Shown here: positions 17,117 through 26,901 of the stretch, piece by piece
Layout of the letters: each line of letters starts with the position of its first letter
Position numbering within the stretch: position 1 is the first letter of the stretch
Origin: Tateyamaria omphalii
GTDB taxonomy: Bacteria > Pseudomonadota > Alphaproteobacteria > Rhodobacterales > Rhodobacteraceae
NCBI RefSeq assembly: GCF_019802125.1
Contig: NZ_JAHVHT010000003.1
Coordinates: 558,001-622,000 of the forward strand
DNA: 64,000 bases
Direction: 5' to 3'
Program-made: the position numbers and the translations under genes
Notes under the pieces: generated by a model
The model's database searches: none
The model's input: only the letters and a program-made list of their open reading frames with translations
What the model was told of the DNA's origin: nothing

Positions 17117-18621
17117 CGCGGCCCAACATCCTGATTTTCATGGTGGATCAGTTGAACGGGACGCTGTTTCCCGATGGTCCTGCTGAGTGGCTGCACGCAC
17201 CGAATCTGAAAAAGCTGGCGGCGCGGTCGACCCGGTTTCGCAACGCTTACACTGCCTCGCCCCTGTGCGCGCCGGGGCGGGCGGGCTTTATGTCGGGGCA
17301 GTTGCCCAGTGCCACGGGTGTCTATGACAATGCGGCCGAGTTTCCGTCGTCGATCCCTACCTATGCACATCACCTGCGCCGGGCGGGCTATCAGACCTGT
17401 CTGTCAGGCAAGATGCACTTTGTAGGCCCCGATCAGTTGCATGGCTTTGAGGAGCGGTTGACCACCGACGTTTACCCGCCGGATTTCGGGTGGACGCCGG
17501 ATTACCGCAAGCCTGGCGAGCGGATTGACTGGTGGTATCACAATATGGGGTCCGTCACTGGCGCGGGTGTGGCGGAGATCACCAACCAGCTCGAGTTCGA
17601 TGACGAGGTCGCCTATCACGCGACGCGCAAAATCTATGATCTGGGGCGCGGGCATGATCCGCGGCCCTGGTGCCTGACCGTCAGCTTCACGCATCCGCAT
17701 GATCCATATGTGGCGCGGAAGAAGTATTGGGATCTCTACGAGGATTGCGACCACCTGATGCCGGAGGTGGGGCCGATCCCCTATGAGGATCAGGACCCGC
17801 ATTCGCAGCGTATTCTGGACGCCAACGACCGCGACAACTTCACCATATCGGATGAGGATATCCGCCGGTCGCGGCGGGCGTATTTCGCCAATATCTCCTA
17901 TCTCGATGACAAGATCGGGGAGGTGCTGGAGGCGCTGGAAGGCACCCGGCAGGAGGCGGTTATCCTCTTCGTGTCCGACCATGGCGACATGCTGGGCGCG
18001 CGGGGGCTGTGGTTCAAGATGTCCTTCTATGAGGGGGCGTCGCGAGTGCCGTTGATGATTGCGGCCCCGTCGATGGAGCCGGGTCTGGTAACTGACCCCG
18101 TGAGCAATATCGATGTGTGCCCGACGCTCTGTGATCTGGCGGGTGTGGACATGTCCGAGGTGATGCCGTGGACCACCGGTCAGTCGCTGGTGCCGCAGGG
18201 GCAAGGCGTCGAGCGCACGGAGCCAGTGGCGATGGAATATGCGGCCGAGGCGTCTTACGCGCCCATGGTGTCGCTGCGCTATGGCAAGTGGAAGTACAAC
18301 CGCTGTGCGCTGGATCCCGATCAGCTTTTCGATCTTGAGGCCGACCCGCATGAGCTGACGAACCTTGCGGATGTGCCTGCGCATCAGGGCACGCTTATGC
18401 AACTGCAAGCGAAAGCGGCGGCGCGTTGGGATCTTGAGCGTTTTGACGCCGACGTGCGCGCATCTCAGGCGCGGCGCTGGGTGGTGTACGAGGCTTTGCG
18501 GCAAGGTGGGTACTACCCCTGGGACTACCAGCCGCTGCAGAAGGCATCGGAGCGCTACATGCGCAATCACATGGATTTGAATGTTCTAGAGGAAAATCAG
18601 CGGTTTCCCCGCGAAGAATAA
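17113..18621 (+). CDS. betC: Choline-sulfatase BetC
   Basis: Type I sulfatase of 502 residues that hydrolyses choline-O-sulfate to choline and sulfate. The sulfatase signature SPLCAPGRAGFMSGQ places the formylglycine-forming Cys at residue 52. Metal ligands include the N-terminal MVDQLNG and the FVSDHGDMLGARG region. The C-terminal choline-sulfatase extension is present (YYPWDYQP). There is no signal peptide, so the enzyme is cytosolic and choline sulfate must be imported. It is coupled to betI by ATGA. Confidence 0.95.
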   Translation: MTRPNILIFMVDQLNGTLFPDGPAEWLHAPNLKKLAARSTRFRNAYTASPLCAPGRAGFMSGQLPSATGVYDNAAEFPSSIPTYAHHLRRAGYQTCLSGKMHFVGPDQLHGFEERLTTDVYPPDFGWTPDYRKPGERIDWWYHNMGSVTGAGVAEITNQLEFDDEVAYHATRKIYDLGRGHDPRPWCLTVSFTHPHDPYVARKKYWDLYEDCDHLMPEVGPIPYEDQDPHSQRILDANDRDNFTISDEDIRRSRRAYFANISYLDDKIGEVLEALEGTRQEAVILFVSDHGDMLGARGLWFKMSFYEGASRVPLMIAAPSMEPGLVTDPVSNIDVCPTLCDLAGVDMSEVMPWTTGQSLVPQGQGVERTEPVAMEYAAEASYAPMVSLRYGKWKYNRCALDPDQLFDLEADPHELTNLADVPAHQGTLMQLQAKAAARWDLERFDADVRASQARRWVVYEALRQGGYYPWDYQPLQKASERYMRNHMDLNVLEENQRFPREE

Positions 18622-18709
18622 ACCATCGCATGAAGACCCTTGGCGTGGGCAGACGATGGGTTCTTAGGAAGCGCCACAGCCAACGGGTCAACATGGAGGG
18701 ACCTTTTAT

Positions 18710-19891
18710 ATGCTTACGACGATTCTTTCATTCGGTGTGCTGCTGGCCTTTGTGCTGGTCGGCTTCGTCACCATCAAATACTGGAGCGTGCGCCTGACCG
18801 GGCCGCAACCGGTCAGCCTGTTTGTCTTTATCGCGATCCTGTTCACGTCCGGTCTGGATGTCGGATTGATCATGTTCCCGATCGCCTTTGACTTTCCGCT
18901 CTATGCTGATACGGCGGCTGAACCGGCCTATGCCTTTACCAACCCGCTGGCGCTGGAGTTTGGCTTCTGGGGCTTTCTGATCTGGGCGTTCTACTTCCTG
19001 ACAGCGTTCTATTTCTGCGCCATCGAGCCGCGCGTGAAATTCTTTGAGAACGGCATCGTGAAGCTGATCAACAACATGGTGATCATCACCACCTGCGCAT
19101 TCACCGGCGCGCTGTTCCTGATCTACATGCCCTATTACATCCCCGAAGTGGGTGATGGCGAAACGGTGATCCCGGCGTTTTATGTCATTTGTTTTCTGGT
19201 GATCCTGGCGGCGAGCTATTCGTCCACCGACATCAAGTACGTCAAGATCCTGTCAGTCGCGTCGACCCTCGTGTTCTTTGCCCTGATCATCGGCATGTGG
19301 GCCAATGCGCGCATGGGCTTTGGCGAGTTCCTGTCCACCGGCAGCAACATCGGCGGCTACTTCGCCAACATCCACAAATTCGTCATTCCGCTAACGGATT
19401 ATCACGAGTTCTACCTGTTCTGGTGGTTCGCCTGGTCGATCATGATCGGTCAGTTCACGTCCCGTTTCGTGGGCGGGCTGGCGACATGGCAATTGCTGGC
19501 CGCACTCCTGATCTTTCCGTCGATCCCCTTGGGCATCTGGTTCACGGTGGCCTATTGGTATCACCTGAACAGCATCGATATGACCGGGCTGGTCAACTGG
19601 TCGATGACCGTTGTGGGCATCCTGTTCGTCATCAACTCGTTTGACTCGCTGATCCGGCTTTACACCGACAACCTGAACGTGACCGCCGACTGCTACGGCA
19701 AGGTGCAATACGTGCTGGGCAACGCCGCACTGCTGTTCGTGCTGACCCTGCTGTTCCAGAGCCAGTGGTTGCAGATCCAGTGGGTCGGGACCGCCGTCAT
19801 CGGGATGTATGTGGCGTGCCTGGCCTGGGTGCTGACCCGCCGCGATACGCTGGGTGATTTGCGCAGCGTGCACGCGGCCCCCGCAGAATAG
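18710..19891 (+). CDS. Compact BCCT-like transporter (probable choline or choline-sulfate uptake)
   Basis: Inner-membrane protein of 393 residues, about 10-11 spans. The C-terminal half holds a BCCT-like tryptophan motif, LFWWFAWSIMIGQFTSRFVG. The N-terminal FVFIAILFTSGLDVGLIMFP aligns by eye with the BCCT glycine stretch (usually GMGIG or GAGIG), here GLDVG. It is more than 100 residues shorter than classical BetT/BetP because the first spans and terminal extensions are absent. GGAGGGAC precedes the ATG. Its position between betC and betB points to uptake of choline compounds; this is inference from context and distant similarity. Confidence 0.75.
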   Translation: MLTTILSFGVLLAFVLVGFVTIKYWSVRLTGPQPVSLFVFIAILFTSGLDVGLIMFPIAFDFPLYADTAAEPAYAFTNPLALEFGFWGFLIWAFYFLTAFYFCAIEPRVKFFENGIVKLINNMVIITTCAFTGALFLIYMPYYIPEVGDGETVIPAFYVICFLVILAASYSSTDIKYVKILSVASTLVFFALIIGMWANARMGFGEFLSTGSNIGGYFANIHKFVIPLTDYHEFYLFWWFAWSIMIGQFTSRFVGGLATWQLLAALLIFPSIPLGIWFTVAYWYHLNSIDMTGLVNWSMTVVGILFVINSFDSLIRLYTDNLNVTADCYGKVQYVLGNAALLFVLTLLFQSQWLQIQWVGTAVIGMYVACLAWVLTRRDTLGDLRSVHAAPAE

Positions 19892-19948
19892 ACATCGCGT
19901 GGGCGACGGGTTTCATCCGCCGCCCCGTACAACACCAAGAGGATTTGA

Positions 19949-21400
19949 ATGCAGACCCAACCGACAGCAAGCCACTATATTGGTGGCGCTTATGTGGAAG
20001 ATACGGCGGGCACGCCCATCGACGTGATCTATCCGGCGACCGGAGAGGTCATTGGCCGCGTGTATTCCGCGACGCCTGCGGTGATAGATCACGCCCTGAC
20101 ATCCGCGCGGGCAGCGCAGGCGGAGTGGGCGGCGATGACCGGTACGGAGCGGGGCCGCATCCTGCGCCGTGCTGCCGACATCCTGCGCGAGCGGAACCAC
20201 GATCTGTCGGTGCTGGAGACCTATGACACCGGCAAGCCCTATCAGGAGACAAGCGTGGTCGACGCCACCAGCGGGGCGGATGCGCTGGAGTATTTTGGCG
20301 GTATGGCCGCGACCTTGACGGGCGAGCACATCCCGCTGGGTGAGGATTGGGTTTACACCCGTCGTGAGCCTTTGGGTGTGTGCGTCGGGATCGGGGCGTG
20401 GAACTACCCGACCCAGATTGCCTGCTGGAAGAGCGCGCCTGCGCTCGCCTGCGGCAACACGATGGTGTTCAAGCCGTCCGAGACGACGCCGCTTTGTGCA
20501 TTAAAAGTGGCTGAGATCCTGCACGAGGCGGGGGCGCCTGCGGGTGTCTATAACGTGGTGCAGGGGCTGGGCGATGTCGGCGCGGCGCTGGTGTCGGACC
20601 CGCGTGTCGACAAGGTGTCGTTGACAGGTTCGGTGCCGACGGGCCGCAAGGTTTATGCTGCCGCCGCGGCTGAGATGAAGCATGTGACGATGGAGTTGGG
20701 GGGCAAGTCGCCCCTGATCATCTTTGACGATGCGGATCTTGAGAATGCGGTGTCGGGGGCGATCCTGGGCAACTTCTATTCCTCAGGGCAGGTCTGTTCC
20801 AATGGGACCCGCGTCTTTGTGCAGTCGGGGATCAAGGAGGCGTTTCTGGCGCGTTTGACCGAGCGGCTGGGCGCTGCTGTGATTGGTGATCCGCAGGATC
20901 CCGAGACGAGCTTTGGCCCGATGGTCAGCGAACGGCAGATGGAGATCGTGCAGGGCTACATTGCCAAGGGACAGGACGAAGGCGCACGGCTTGTGACCGG
21001 GGGCGAGCGGCTGGAGCGGGACGGGTTCTTTCTGGAGCCGACCGTTTTTGCCGACGTGACGGACGACATGACCATCGCGCGGGAAGAGATTTTTGGCCCG
21101 GTGATGGCGGTGCTGGATTTCGAAGACGAGGCCGACGTTATGGCCCGCGCCAATGACACGGAATTTGGCTTGGCCGCAGGTGTGTTCACAAGCGATCTGA
21201 CCCGAGCGCATAGGGTGGCCGCCGGGTTCGAGGCGGGGACCTGTTTCATCAACAGCTACAACGATGCGCCGGTTGAAGCGCCCTTTGGTGGGGTCAAGGC
21301 CTCGGGCGTGGGGCGCGAGAATTCGAAGGCGGCGATCGAACATTATAGCCAGGTGAAGTCGGTTTATGTGCGCATGGGCGATCTGGAGGCTCCGTTTTGA
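19949..21400 (+). CDS. betB: Betaine-aldehyde dehydrogenase BetB
   Basis: NAD(P)+-dependent aldehyde dehydrogenase of 483 residues, oxidising betaine aldehyde to glycine betaine in the cytosol. The catalytic Glu is at 249 ([10 protein letters not shown]) and the nucleophile Cys at 283 ([12 protein letters not shown]). The cofactor-binding [11 protein letters not shown] region is intact. AAGAGGA before the ATG is a good ribosome-binding site. A long stem immediately follows the stop, so betA may be transcribed separately or attenuated. Confidence 0.95.
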   Translation: MQTQPTASHYIGGAYVEDTAGTPIDVIYPATGEVIGRVYSATPAVIDHALTSARAAQAEWAAMTGTERGRILRRAADILRERNHDLSVLETYDTGKPYQETSVVDATSGADALEYFGGMAATLTGEHIPLGEDWVYTRREPLGVCVGIGAWNYPTQIACWKSAPALACGNTMVFKPSETTPLCALKVAEILHEAGAPAGVYNVVQGLGDVGAALVSDPRVDKVSLTGSVPTGRKVYAAAAAEMKHVTMELGGKSPLIIFDDADLENAVSGAILGNFYSSGQVCSNGTRVFVQSGIKEAFLARLTERLGAAVIGDPQDPETSFGPMVSERQMEIVQGYIAKGQDEGARLVTGGERLERDGFFLEPTVFADVTDDMTIAREEIFGPVMAVLDFEDEADVMARANDTEFGLAAGVFTSDLTRAHRVAAGFEAGTCFINSYNDAPVEAPFGGVKASGVGRENSKAAIEHYSQVKSVYVRMGDLEAPF

Positions 21401-21410
21401 TGGGTCGGGA

Positions 21411-21463
21411 CGCCCTTTTTTGGAGCGCGGCCGCCCACCCACCCCGCACTCCGAAAAAGGGCG
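21411..21463 (+). terminator. Long stem-loop after betB
   Basis: CGCCCTTTTTTGGAG (21411-21425) pairs with CTCCGAAAAAGGGCG (21449-21463), 15 pairs with one T-G wobble, around a 23-base C-rich loop. It begins 10 bases after the betB stop. There is no terminal T-run. It is a candidate terminator or processing site between betB and betA. Confidence 0.6.
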
Positions 21464-21520
21464 GGCAGGGGGCAGATGCTGCGCTGTTTGAGATATGTGA
21501 AGGATGTGTGCTGAGAGGTG

Positions 21521-21641
21521 CTTGAGGGCGCTTTGTGCGCCTCAAGACACCCTTTCAAGGATGAGATGCGATTCCCCGAAGCCTCAAGGACAAGCCGCGC
21601 CTGCGCGCGGTGCTGCGCATCCTTGACCCTTCGCGGAATCA
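21521..21641 (+). promoter_or_regulatory. Structured leader upstream of betA
   Basis: A small hairpin CTTGAGGGCGC/GCGCCTCAAG (21521-21546) is followed by a large symmetric structure. GATTCC (21570-21575), CGAAG (21577-21581) and TCAAGGA (21584-21590) pair in register with TCCTTGA (21620-21626), CTTCG (21629-21633) and GGAATC (21635-21640). An inner CCGCGC/GCGCGG hairpin (21595-21610) caps it. The structure ends only a few bases before the betA ribosome-binding site. The role is unknown; attenuation or mRNA processing is possible. Confidence 0.55.
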
Positions 21642-21655
21642 CCGGAAGGTGAGTG

Positions 21656-23302
21656 ATGGAAGCGGATTACGTGATTGTGGGGGCCGGGTCGGCGGGGTGC
21701 GCCGTGGCTTACAGGCTGGCCGAGGCGGGCAAGTCGGTGCTGGTAATTGAGCATGGCGGCACCGATGCGGGGCCGTTCATTCAGATGCCTGCGGCCTTGT
21801 CCTATCCGATGAACATGAAGCGCTACGATTGGGGCTACATGTCCGAACCTGAGCCGCATCTGGGCGGGCGGCGGTTGGTCTGTCCGCGCGGCAAGGTTGT
21901 GGGTGGGTCGTCGTCCATCAACGGGATGGTCTATGTGCGGGGCCATGCGCTGGACTATGACCATTGGGCGGAGAGTGGCGCGGATGGCTGGGGCTATGCC
22001 GACGTGCTGCCTTACTTCAAGCGGATGGAAAGCTGGGACGGCAATGGCCATGGGGGCGATCCGGCGTGGCGCGGCACCGATGGGCCTTTGCACGTCACGC
22101 GCGGGCCGCGCCGGAACCCGCTGTTCAAGGCGTTTGTCGATGCGGGGCGGCAGGCGGGCTATGAGGTCACGGGCGATTATAACGGGCAGAAGCAGGAAGG
22201 CTTTGGCCCCATGGAGCAGACCGTGCACAAGGGCCGGCGCTGGTCGGCGGCGAATGCCTATCTGAGGCCTGCGCTGAAGCGGCCCAATTGCGATCTGGTG
22301 CGTGGGCTGGTCGAGCGGACCGAGATGACCGATGGGCGCGCAATGGGCGTGGTTCTGGCCGGGGGACAGGTGGTGAAGGCGCGGGTGGAGGTGATCCTTG
22401 CAGCCTCGTCCATCAACTCGCCTAAGATCCTGATGCTGTCGGGAATTGGGTCGGGCGCGCATCTGGCCGAGCATGGGATTGATGTGGTGGCTGACCGCCC
22501 CGGTGTGGGCGCGAACCTGCAGGACCATCTGGAGATGTATATCCAGTATGCCTCCAGCCAGCCGATCACGCTCTACAAGCACTGGAACCTGATCTCGAAG
22601 GCGATGATCGGGGCGCAGTGGCTGTTTACCGGCACCGGTCTGGGCGCGTCCAACCAGTTCGAGAGCGCGGCTTTCATTCGCAGCAGGGCCGGGGTGCCCT
22701 ATCCGGACATTCAGTATCACTTCCTGCCCATGGCGGTGCGGTATGATGGCTACGCGCCAGCTGAAGGGCATGGGTTTCAAGCGCATGTCGGCCCCATGCG
22801 GTCCCCGTCGCGAGGTGCTGTGACGTTGCGGTCGGCGGATCCCGCAGACGATCCGGTGATCCGCTTCAACTACATGAGCACGGAGCAGGATTGGCAGGAC
22901 TTCCGCGCCTGCATCCGGCTCACGCGCGAGATCTTTGCGCAGGAGGCGTTTGCGCCGTTTGTGAAGCATGAGATCCAACCGGGTGATGCGCATCAGAGCG
23001 ATGATGAGCTGGATGAGGTGATCCGCGAACATGCAGAGAGCGCGTATCATCCGTGCGGGACCTGCCGGATGGGGCGGGCCGATGATCCGATGTCGGTTGT
23101 CGATCCGGAGGGGCGTGTGATCGGGGTCGATGCCTTGCGCGTGGTGGACAGTTCGGTCTTTCCGCGTATCACCAATGGCAACCTGAACGGGCCGTCGATC
23201 ATGACGGGTGAGAAGATGGCGGATCACATTCTGGGCCGTAGCCTGCCGCGCAGCAATGACGTGCCCTGGGTGCATCCGGAGTGGGAGACGGCGCAGCGTT
23301 AA
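21656..23302 (+). CDS. betA: Choline dehydrogenase BetA
   Basis: GMC-family flavoenzyme of 548 residues, oxidising choline to betaine aldehyde and feeding electrons to the respiratory chain. The FAD motif [18 protein letters not shown] is at the N-terminus. The GMC signature [20 protein letters not shown] is near 75-95. The active-site His lies in [10 protein letters not shown], and [19 protein letters not shown] is near the C-terminus. The ATG at 21656 has GGAAGG seven bases upstream; the overlapping GTG at 21653 is less likely. With BetC and BetB this completes choline-sulfate to betaine. Confidence 0.95.
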   Translation: MEADYVIVGAGSAGCAVAYRLAEAGKSVLVIEHGGTDAGPFIQMPAALSYPMNMKRYDWGYMSEPEPHLGGRRLVCPRGKVVGGSSSINGMVYVRGHALDYDHWAESGADGWGYADVLPYFKRMESWDGNGHGGDPAWRGTDGPLHVTRGPRRNPLFKAFVDAGRQAGYEVTGDYNGQKQEGFGPMEQTVHKGRRWSAANAYLRPALKRPNCDLVRGLVERTEMTDGRAMGVVLAGGQVVKARVEVILAASSINSPKILMLSGIGSGAHLAEHGIDVVADRPGVGANLQDHLEMYIQYASSQPITLYKHWNLISKAMIGAQWLFTGTGLGASNQFESAAFIRSRAGVPYPDIQYHFLPMAVRYDGYAPAEGHGFQAHVGPMRSPSRGAVTLRSADPADDPVIRFNYMSTEQDWQDFRACIRLTREIFAQEAFAPFVKHEIQPGDAHQSDDELDEVIREHAESAYHPCGTCRMGRADDPMSVVDPEGRVIGVDALRVVDSSVFPRITNGNLNGPSIMTGEKMADHILGRSLPRSNDVPWVHPEWETAQR

Positions 23303-23356
23303 GGATGGCTGCAGGCACCGTTTGAACTCGGTCAGGTCCGTTGTCATATTAACGGA

Positions 23357-24007
23357 ATGTTAAGACTTTGTTCGGTGCTTGTTCTATCCCTCTTGCCCTC
23401 GTTTGGGTTCGCGGATTTCAGCGGTGTCTTGCGTGTGACTGATGCCGACACGGTGGATGTGGGCGACGTCCGGGTGCGGTTGCACGCCATTGATGCGCCT
23501 GAAGTGGATCAGACGTGTGAGACAGCGGCAGGCCAGCCTTTTGCCTGCGGGACTTGGGCGACCGTGCAGGTCGAGGCGCGGTTCGGCGGGCAAACGGCCC
23601 GGTGTGAGACGCTGGATACGGACCGGTATGGCCGGACGGTTGCGAAGTGCCGGGTGGACGGTGCCGACATGGGGGCGGAGATCGTAAGCGCCGGATGGGC
23701 CTTTGCCTATCGGCGCTACGGGATGGACTACGATCTGGATGAAAAGGCGGCCTATGTCGCGGGGCGCGGGTTGCATGGTTACCGTGTGCAGTCCCCAGCC
23801 GCGTTTCGTGAGGCGCGGGGGCAGGGGCGTTTGCCACCCGACCCGGCCTGTCGGATCAAGGGCAATATTTCTGGCAGCGGGCAGATCTTTCATGTGCCGG
23901 GGCAGGAGTTCTATGATCGCACCGGTATCAACGAGGCGCGGGGCGAGCGGTGGTTTTGTTCCGAGGGGGAGGCGCTGCGGGCTGGGTGGCGGCCTGCGCG
24001 GCGTTGA
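23357..24007 (+). CDS. Secreted thermonuclease-family (SNase-like) protein
   Basis: A 216-residue protein with a signal peptide (MLRLCSVLVLSLLPSFGFA) and a staphylococcal-nuclease fold at about 20-135. Nuclease motifs are LHAIDAPEVDQTC, the DRYGRTVAKC loop and AGWAFAYRRY, so key Asp and Arg residues look intact. The C-terminal 70 residues hold Cys-containing sequence (PACRIKGNIS, WFCSEGEALRAGW) suggesting a small disulfide-stabilised tail domain. It is probably periplasmic or secreted. It is not linked in function to the bet genes. Confidence 0.87.
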   Translation: MLRLCSVLVLSLLPSFGFADFSGVLRVTDADTVDVGDVRVRLHAIDAPEVDQTCETAAGQPFACGTWATVQVEARFGGQTARCETLDTDRYGRTVAKCRVDGADMGAEIVSAGWAFAYRRYGMDYDLDEKAAYVAGRGLHGYRVQSPAAFREARGQGRLPPDPACRIKGNISGSGQIFHVPGQEFYDRTGINEARGERWFCSEGEALRAGWRPARR

Positions 24008-24037
24008 GGTGCAGTCGTAAGGCGGATCCTGATCCGC

Positions 24038-25438
24038 CTAGTTCACCGCATAGGGCAGCACATCGCGCGTGTCCGGATCGACCGATAGCTTGCGTTCCAG
24101 CGGCGGGACGGAGCGCTGGTGACACATCTTGCGTTCGCAGATCCGGCAGGAGATCCCGATAGGTTCGAACGCCTCGGCCCGCGTGATGTCGAGCCCGTCG
24201 GCATAGACAAGCTGGCCTGCATGGGTCACCTCGCATCCGAGTGCGATGGCGTAGCGCCGGACTGGTGCACCGAAGCGCCCGCCGGATTTGGTGACGTCGC
24301 GGGCGAGGCTGACATAGCGCACGCCATCGGGCGTTTCGGCAAGCTGACGCAGGAACTGGCCAGGCTGTTCGAACGCACGGTGCACGTTCCAGAGCGGGCA
24401 GGCCCCGCCGAAACGTGCGAATTGCAGTCTGGTGGCGGAGTGGCGTTTGGTGATCGTGCCCGCCTGGTCGACGCGGACGAAGAAGAACGGGACGCCCTTG
24501 GCCCCTGGGCGCTGCAGCGTCGAGAGCCGGTGGCAGACCTGTTCGATGGAGGCGCCGAAGCGCGTGGCGAGTTGTTCGAGGTCGTGCCGTGTTTCTTGCG
24601 CGGCGTGCAGGAACTGGCCGTAGGGCATGAGCGCAGCGCCTGCGAAGTAATTGGCAAGCCCGATTTTGGCGATGGCCCGTGCCTCTTCCGTCTGGAAGCG
24701 GGCGAAATCGAGGGTCGCTTCGAGCAGCTTGTCCTGCCGCAGCAGCGCCACTTGCAGCAGCAGTTGGAAGGTCTGGCTTTCCTGGCTGGCACGGTGGGAC
24801 AGGATGAGTTTTCTGGCGTCGTGGTCGTAGCGCCGCAGGGTGTCGGTGTCTTCGAAACTGACCTCCACGCCGCCATGGGCGAGGGAAGAGACAGCAGCGA
24901 CACGGATGTTGCGGTGGTGACCTTCGGTACCGGCGAAGTGTTCGGCGGCGCGGTCCACGGCGTCGATGTAGTTGTCGCAGTAGTGGAAGAAATCGCGCAC
25001 TTCCTCCCAAGGGCTGGGGCGTGCGCGGGCGTCTTCGCGACCCAATGCTTCGTCGAGGGATGCGAGCCGTTCGTGGGTTTGGCGGTAGGCGCGGTGCAGT
25101 TCGAGAAAGGCGTGGGCGAGCGCTGGCGCATTGGAGGCGGCGAGCCGCAGGTCTGCCATGGGGGGCATGTCGCTGGAAAAGACGGGGTCGGACAGCGCCT
25201 CGCGCATGTCCGAGACGATCCGTTCCCCGTCGCCCGAGCTCAGCTCGGTCACGTCGAGGCCGAATTCCTGCGCCAGCGACAGCACGACCGTCGTGCTGAC
25301 GGGCCGGTTGTTGTTCTCCATCTGGTTCAGATAGGGCAGGGAGACGCCGAGCTTGGCGGCGAAATCCTTTTGCGTGAGGCCGACGCGGGTGCGCACCTCG
25401 CGCAGCTTTGCTCCGGCATAGAGTTTTGGGGCGGCCAT
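24038..25438 (-). CDS. pccR: Short-chain fatty acyl-CoA regulator PccR (ScfR family)
   Basis: A 466-residue regulator. An XRE-type helix-turn-helix lies at about 8-62 (VGLTQKDFAAKLGVSLPYLN). A long helical middle and an acyl-CoA-sensing C-terminal region follow, ending in the Cys motif CRICERKMCHQR. In Rhodobacter sphaeroides the homologue PccR controls pccB and its own gene through TTTGCAAA-like repeats. Matching boxes lie in front of this gene and of pccB here. Length and neighbourhood support the same role: induction of propionyl-CoA carboxylase. Confidence 0.92.
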   Translation of the reverse strand: MAAPKLYAGAKLREVRTRVGLTQKDFAAKLGVSLPYLNQMENNNRPVSTTVVLSLAQEFGLDVTELSSGDGERIVSDMREALSDPVFSSDMPPMADLRLAASNAPALAHAFLELHRAYRQTHERLASLDEALGREDARARPSPWEEVRDFFHYCDNYIDAVDRAAEHFAGTEGHHRNIRVAAVSSLAHGGVEVSFEDTDTLRRYDHDARKLILSHRASQESQTFQLLLQVALLRQDKLLEATLDFARFQTEEARAIAKIGLANYFAGAALMPYGQFLHAAQETRHDLEQLATRFGASIEQVCHRLSTLQRPGAKGVPFFFVRVDQAGTITKRHSATRLQFARFGGACPLWNVHRAFEQPGQFLRQLAETPDGVRYVSLARDVTKSGGRFGAPVRRYAIALGCEVTHAGQLVYADGLDITRAEAFEPIGISCRICERKMCHQRSVPPLERKLSVDPDTRDVLPYAVN

Positions 25439-25449
25439 GGCGATCCGTC

Positions 25450-25487
25450 TTTGCAGATTTGCAGTGCGGCGACACTAGGTTTGCAAA
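25450..25487. promoter_or_regulatory. PccR-box-like repeats at the pccR promoter
   Basis: TTTGCAG (25450-25456) and TTTGCAG (25458-25464) stand as direct repeats, and TTTGCAAA (25480-25487) lies 15 bases on. All sit in the 65-base gap upstream of pccR. The motif agrees with the recalled TTTGCAAA consensus of ScfR regulators, implying autoregulation. Confidence 0.7.
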
Positions 25488-25503
25488 GCTGTGGGCGCAA
25501 GAG

Positions 25504-26721
25504 TTACGCCACCGCCAGTCTCCGCTCGCGGCGATAGACCGCGCCGATGGCCAGTAGAGCGCAGACGCCTGTGATGCACATGATGTAGAGCAGGGGGTAT
25601 GCGCCGGTTTCGGGCGTCAGTAGGAAGCCTGCCAGTGCCGAAAGGGCCGCGCCGCCGCCGATCATGATCGCGCCGCCCAGGCCCGAGGCGGTGCCCGCCA
25701 GATGCGGCCGCACCGACAGCATCCCCGCGGTGGCGTTCGGGATCACGAGGCCGTTGCCGAGGCCCACGAAGGTCATCATGCCGAAGAAGGACAGGGGCGT
25801 GCCCATGCCAACCACGAAGATGCCGAGGGATACGAATGTGCCGAACGCATTCGCGATGGAGCCCCAGAGGACCAGACGGTTCACACCGAAACGGGTTGCG
25901 TAACGCCCGCTGAGGCCGTTGCCGACGAAGTAGCCGACGGCAGGTGCGCCAAAGAAGAAGCCGAGGACCGCTGGCGTCATGCCGAAAACTTCGGTGCCCA
26001 CGAACGGGGCGCCGCCGAGATAGGCGAAGAACGAGCCGGAGCAGAAGGCCGCCGCCAGCGAATAACCCCAGAAGCGGGGGGAGCGGAGGAGTTCCGGGTA
26101 TTCCTTGAATTGTCCAATCAGCGATTTAGAAGAGGGCTGCGCCGTTTCGCCCACGTCCCGATGGACGAGCCACAAGAGCAAGGCGCCTGTGAAGAAGAAG
26201 AACCAGAATACCGACTTCCATCCCAGCCCTTCGTCCAGCAGGCCGCCGAAGAAGGGGGAGATCATCGGCACAACCGCCATGCCCATGGTGACGTATCCGA
26301 TCATGGAGGCGGAGTGATCCTGATCATAGAGGTCGCGGATGATGGCGCGGCTCAGCACCATGGCGACGGCGATTATGGCCTGGCACATGCGGAAGAACAG
26401 GAAAACCTCTGCGCTGGGCGCATAGATGCAGCCCAGTGTTGCAAGCATGAACAGGCCAATTCCCCACATCAGCACCTTGCGCCGGCCGAGATTGTCCGAG
26501 ATGGGCCCGATGATCGTCTGCATGATGGCCGAGACGGCAAGGTACAGCGCGACCGACAGCTGCATCAGACGATATTCGGTGTCGAAATAGGCCGTCATGT
26601 TCGGCAGGCTGGGCAGGAACATGTTCATCACCATGGCCGACACTCCGGCCAAGAGGATCAGCGTGATGATATGTGGCGGGGTCGTGCGGTCCAGAAATCG
26701 GACCTTGGGCGGCGCTTGCAT
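25504..26721 (-). CDS. Bcr/CflA-type multidrug efflux MFS transporter
   Basis: A 405-residue major-facilitator protein with 12 spans. Motif A GPISDNLGRRKVLMWG lies between spans 2 and 3, and FLPSLPNMTAYFDTEY after span 1 is typical of the Bcr/CflA/DHA1 group. The start at 26721 is the first Met before a plausible short cytoplasmic N-terminus. It sits between pccR and pccB, and its upstream region shares the TTTGCAAA boxes with divergent pccB, so it may be co-regulated by PccR (inference). Confidence 0.87.
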   Translation of the reverse strand: MQAPPKVRFLDRTTPPHIITLILLAGVSAMVMNMFLPSLPNMTAYFDTEYRLMQLSVALYLAVSAIMQTIIGPISDNLGRRKVLMWGIGLFMLATLGCIYAPSAEVFLFFRMCQAIIAVAMVLSRAIIRDLYDQDHSASMIGYVTMGMAVVPMISPFFGGLLDEGLGWKSVFWFFFFTGALLLWLVHRDVGETAQPSSKSLIGQFKEYPELLRSPRFWGYSLAAAFCSGSFFAYLGGAPFVGTEVFGMTPAVLGFFFGAPAVGYFVGNGLSGRYATRFGVNRLVLWGSIANAFGTFVSLGIFVVGMGTPLSFFGMMTFVGLGNGLVIPNATAGMLSVRPHLAGTASGLGGAIMIGGGAALSALAGFLLTPETGAYPLLYIMCITGVCALLAIGAVYRRERRLAVA

Positions 26722-26789
26722 TGGGCTGAGGTATGTCTGAGAAAGTGAACTGTCCAGTGCAGTGATGCACGCATAGGTGTGTTTTGCTG

Positions 26790-26830
26790 TTTTGCAATTT
26801 GCATCACCGCCACTGAATAAGATTTGCAAA
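26790..26830. promoter_or_regulatory. PccR-box-like repeats at the pccB promoter
   Basis: TTTTGCAA (26790-26797) and TTTGCAT (26798-26804) are adjacent, and TTTGCAAA (26823-26830, within ATTTGCAAAT) lies 18 bases on. A weaker TTTTGCTG is at 26782. They sit 72-112 bases before pccB and on the promoter side of the divergent MFS gene. Confidence 0.72.
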
Positions 26831-26901
26831 TATTCCGATTGATCCTTCAATCGCGCGTATGTGCACCTGTATAAGCCACCCAAACCACCAGCGGGGACAG
26901 C

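Noticed and set aside
24119..25537. 472-codon open frame on the plus strand
   Set aside because: Antisense shadow of pccR, whose helix-turn-helix and C-terminal Cys motif are clear.
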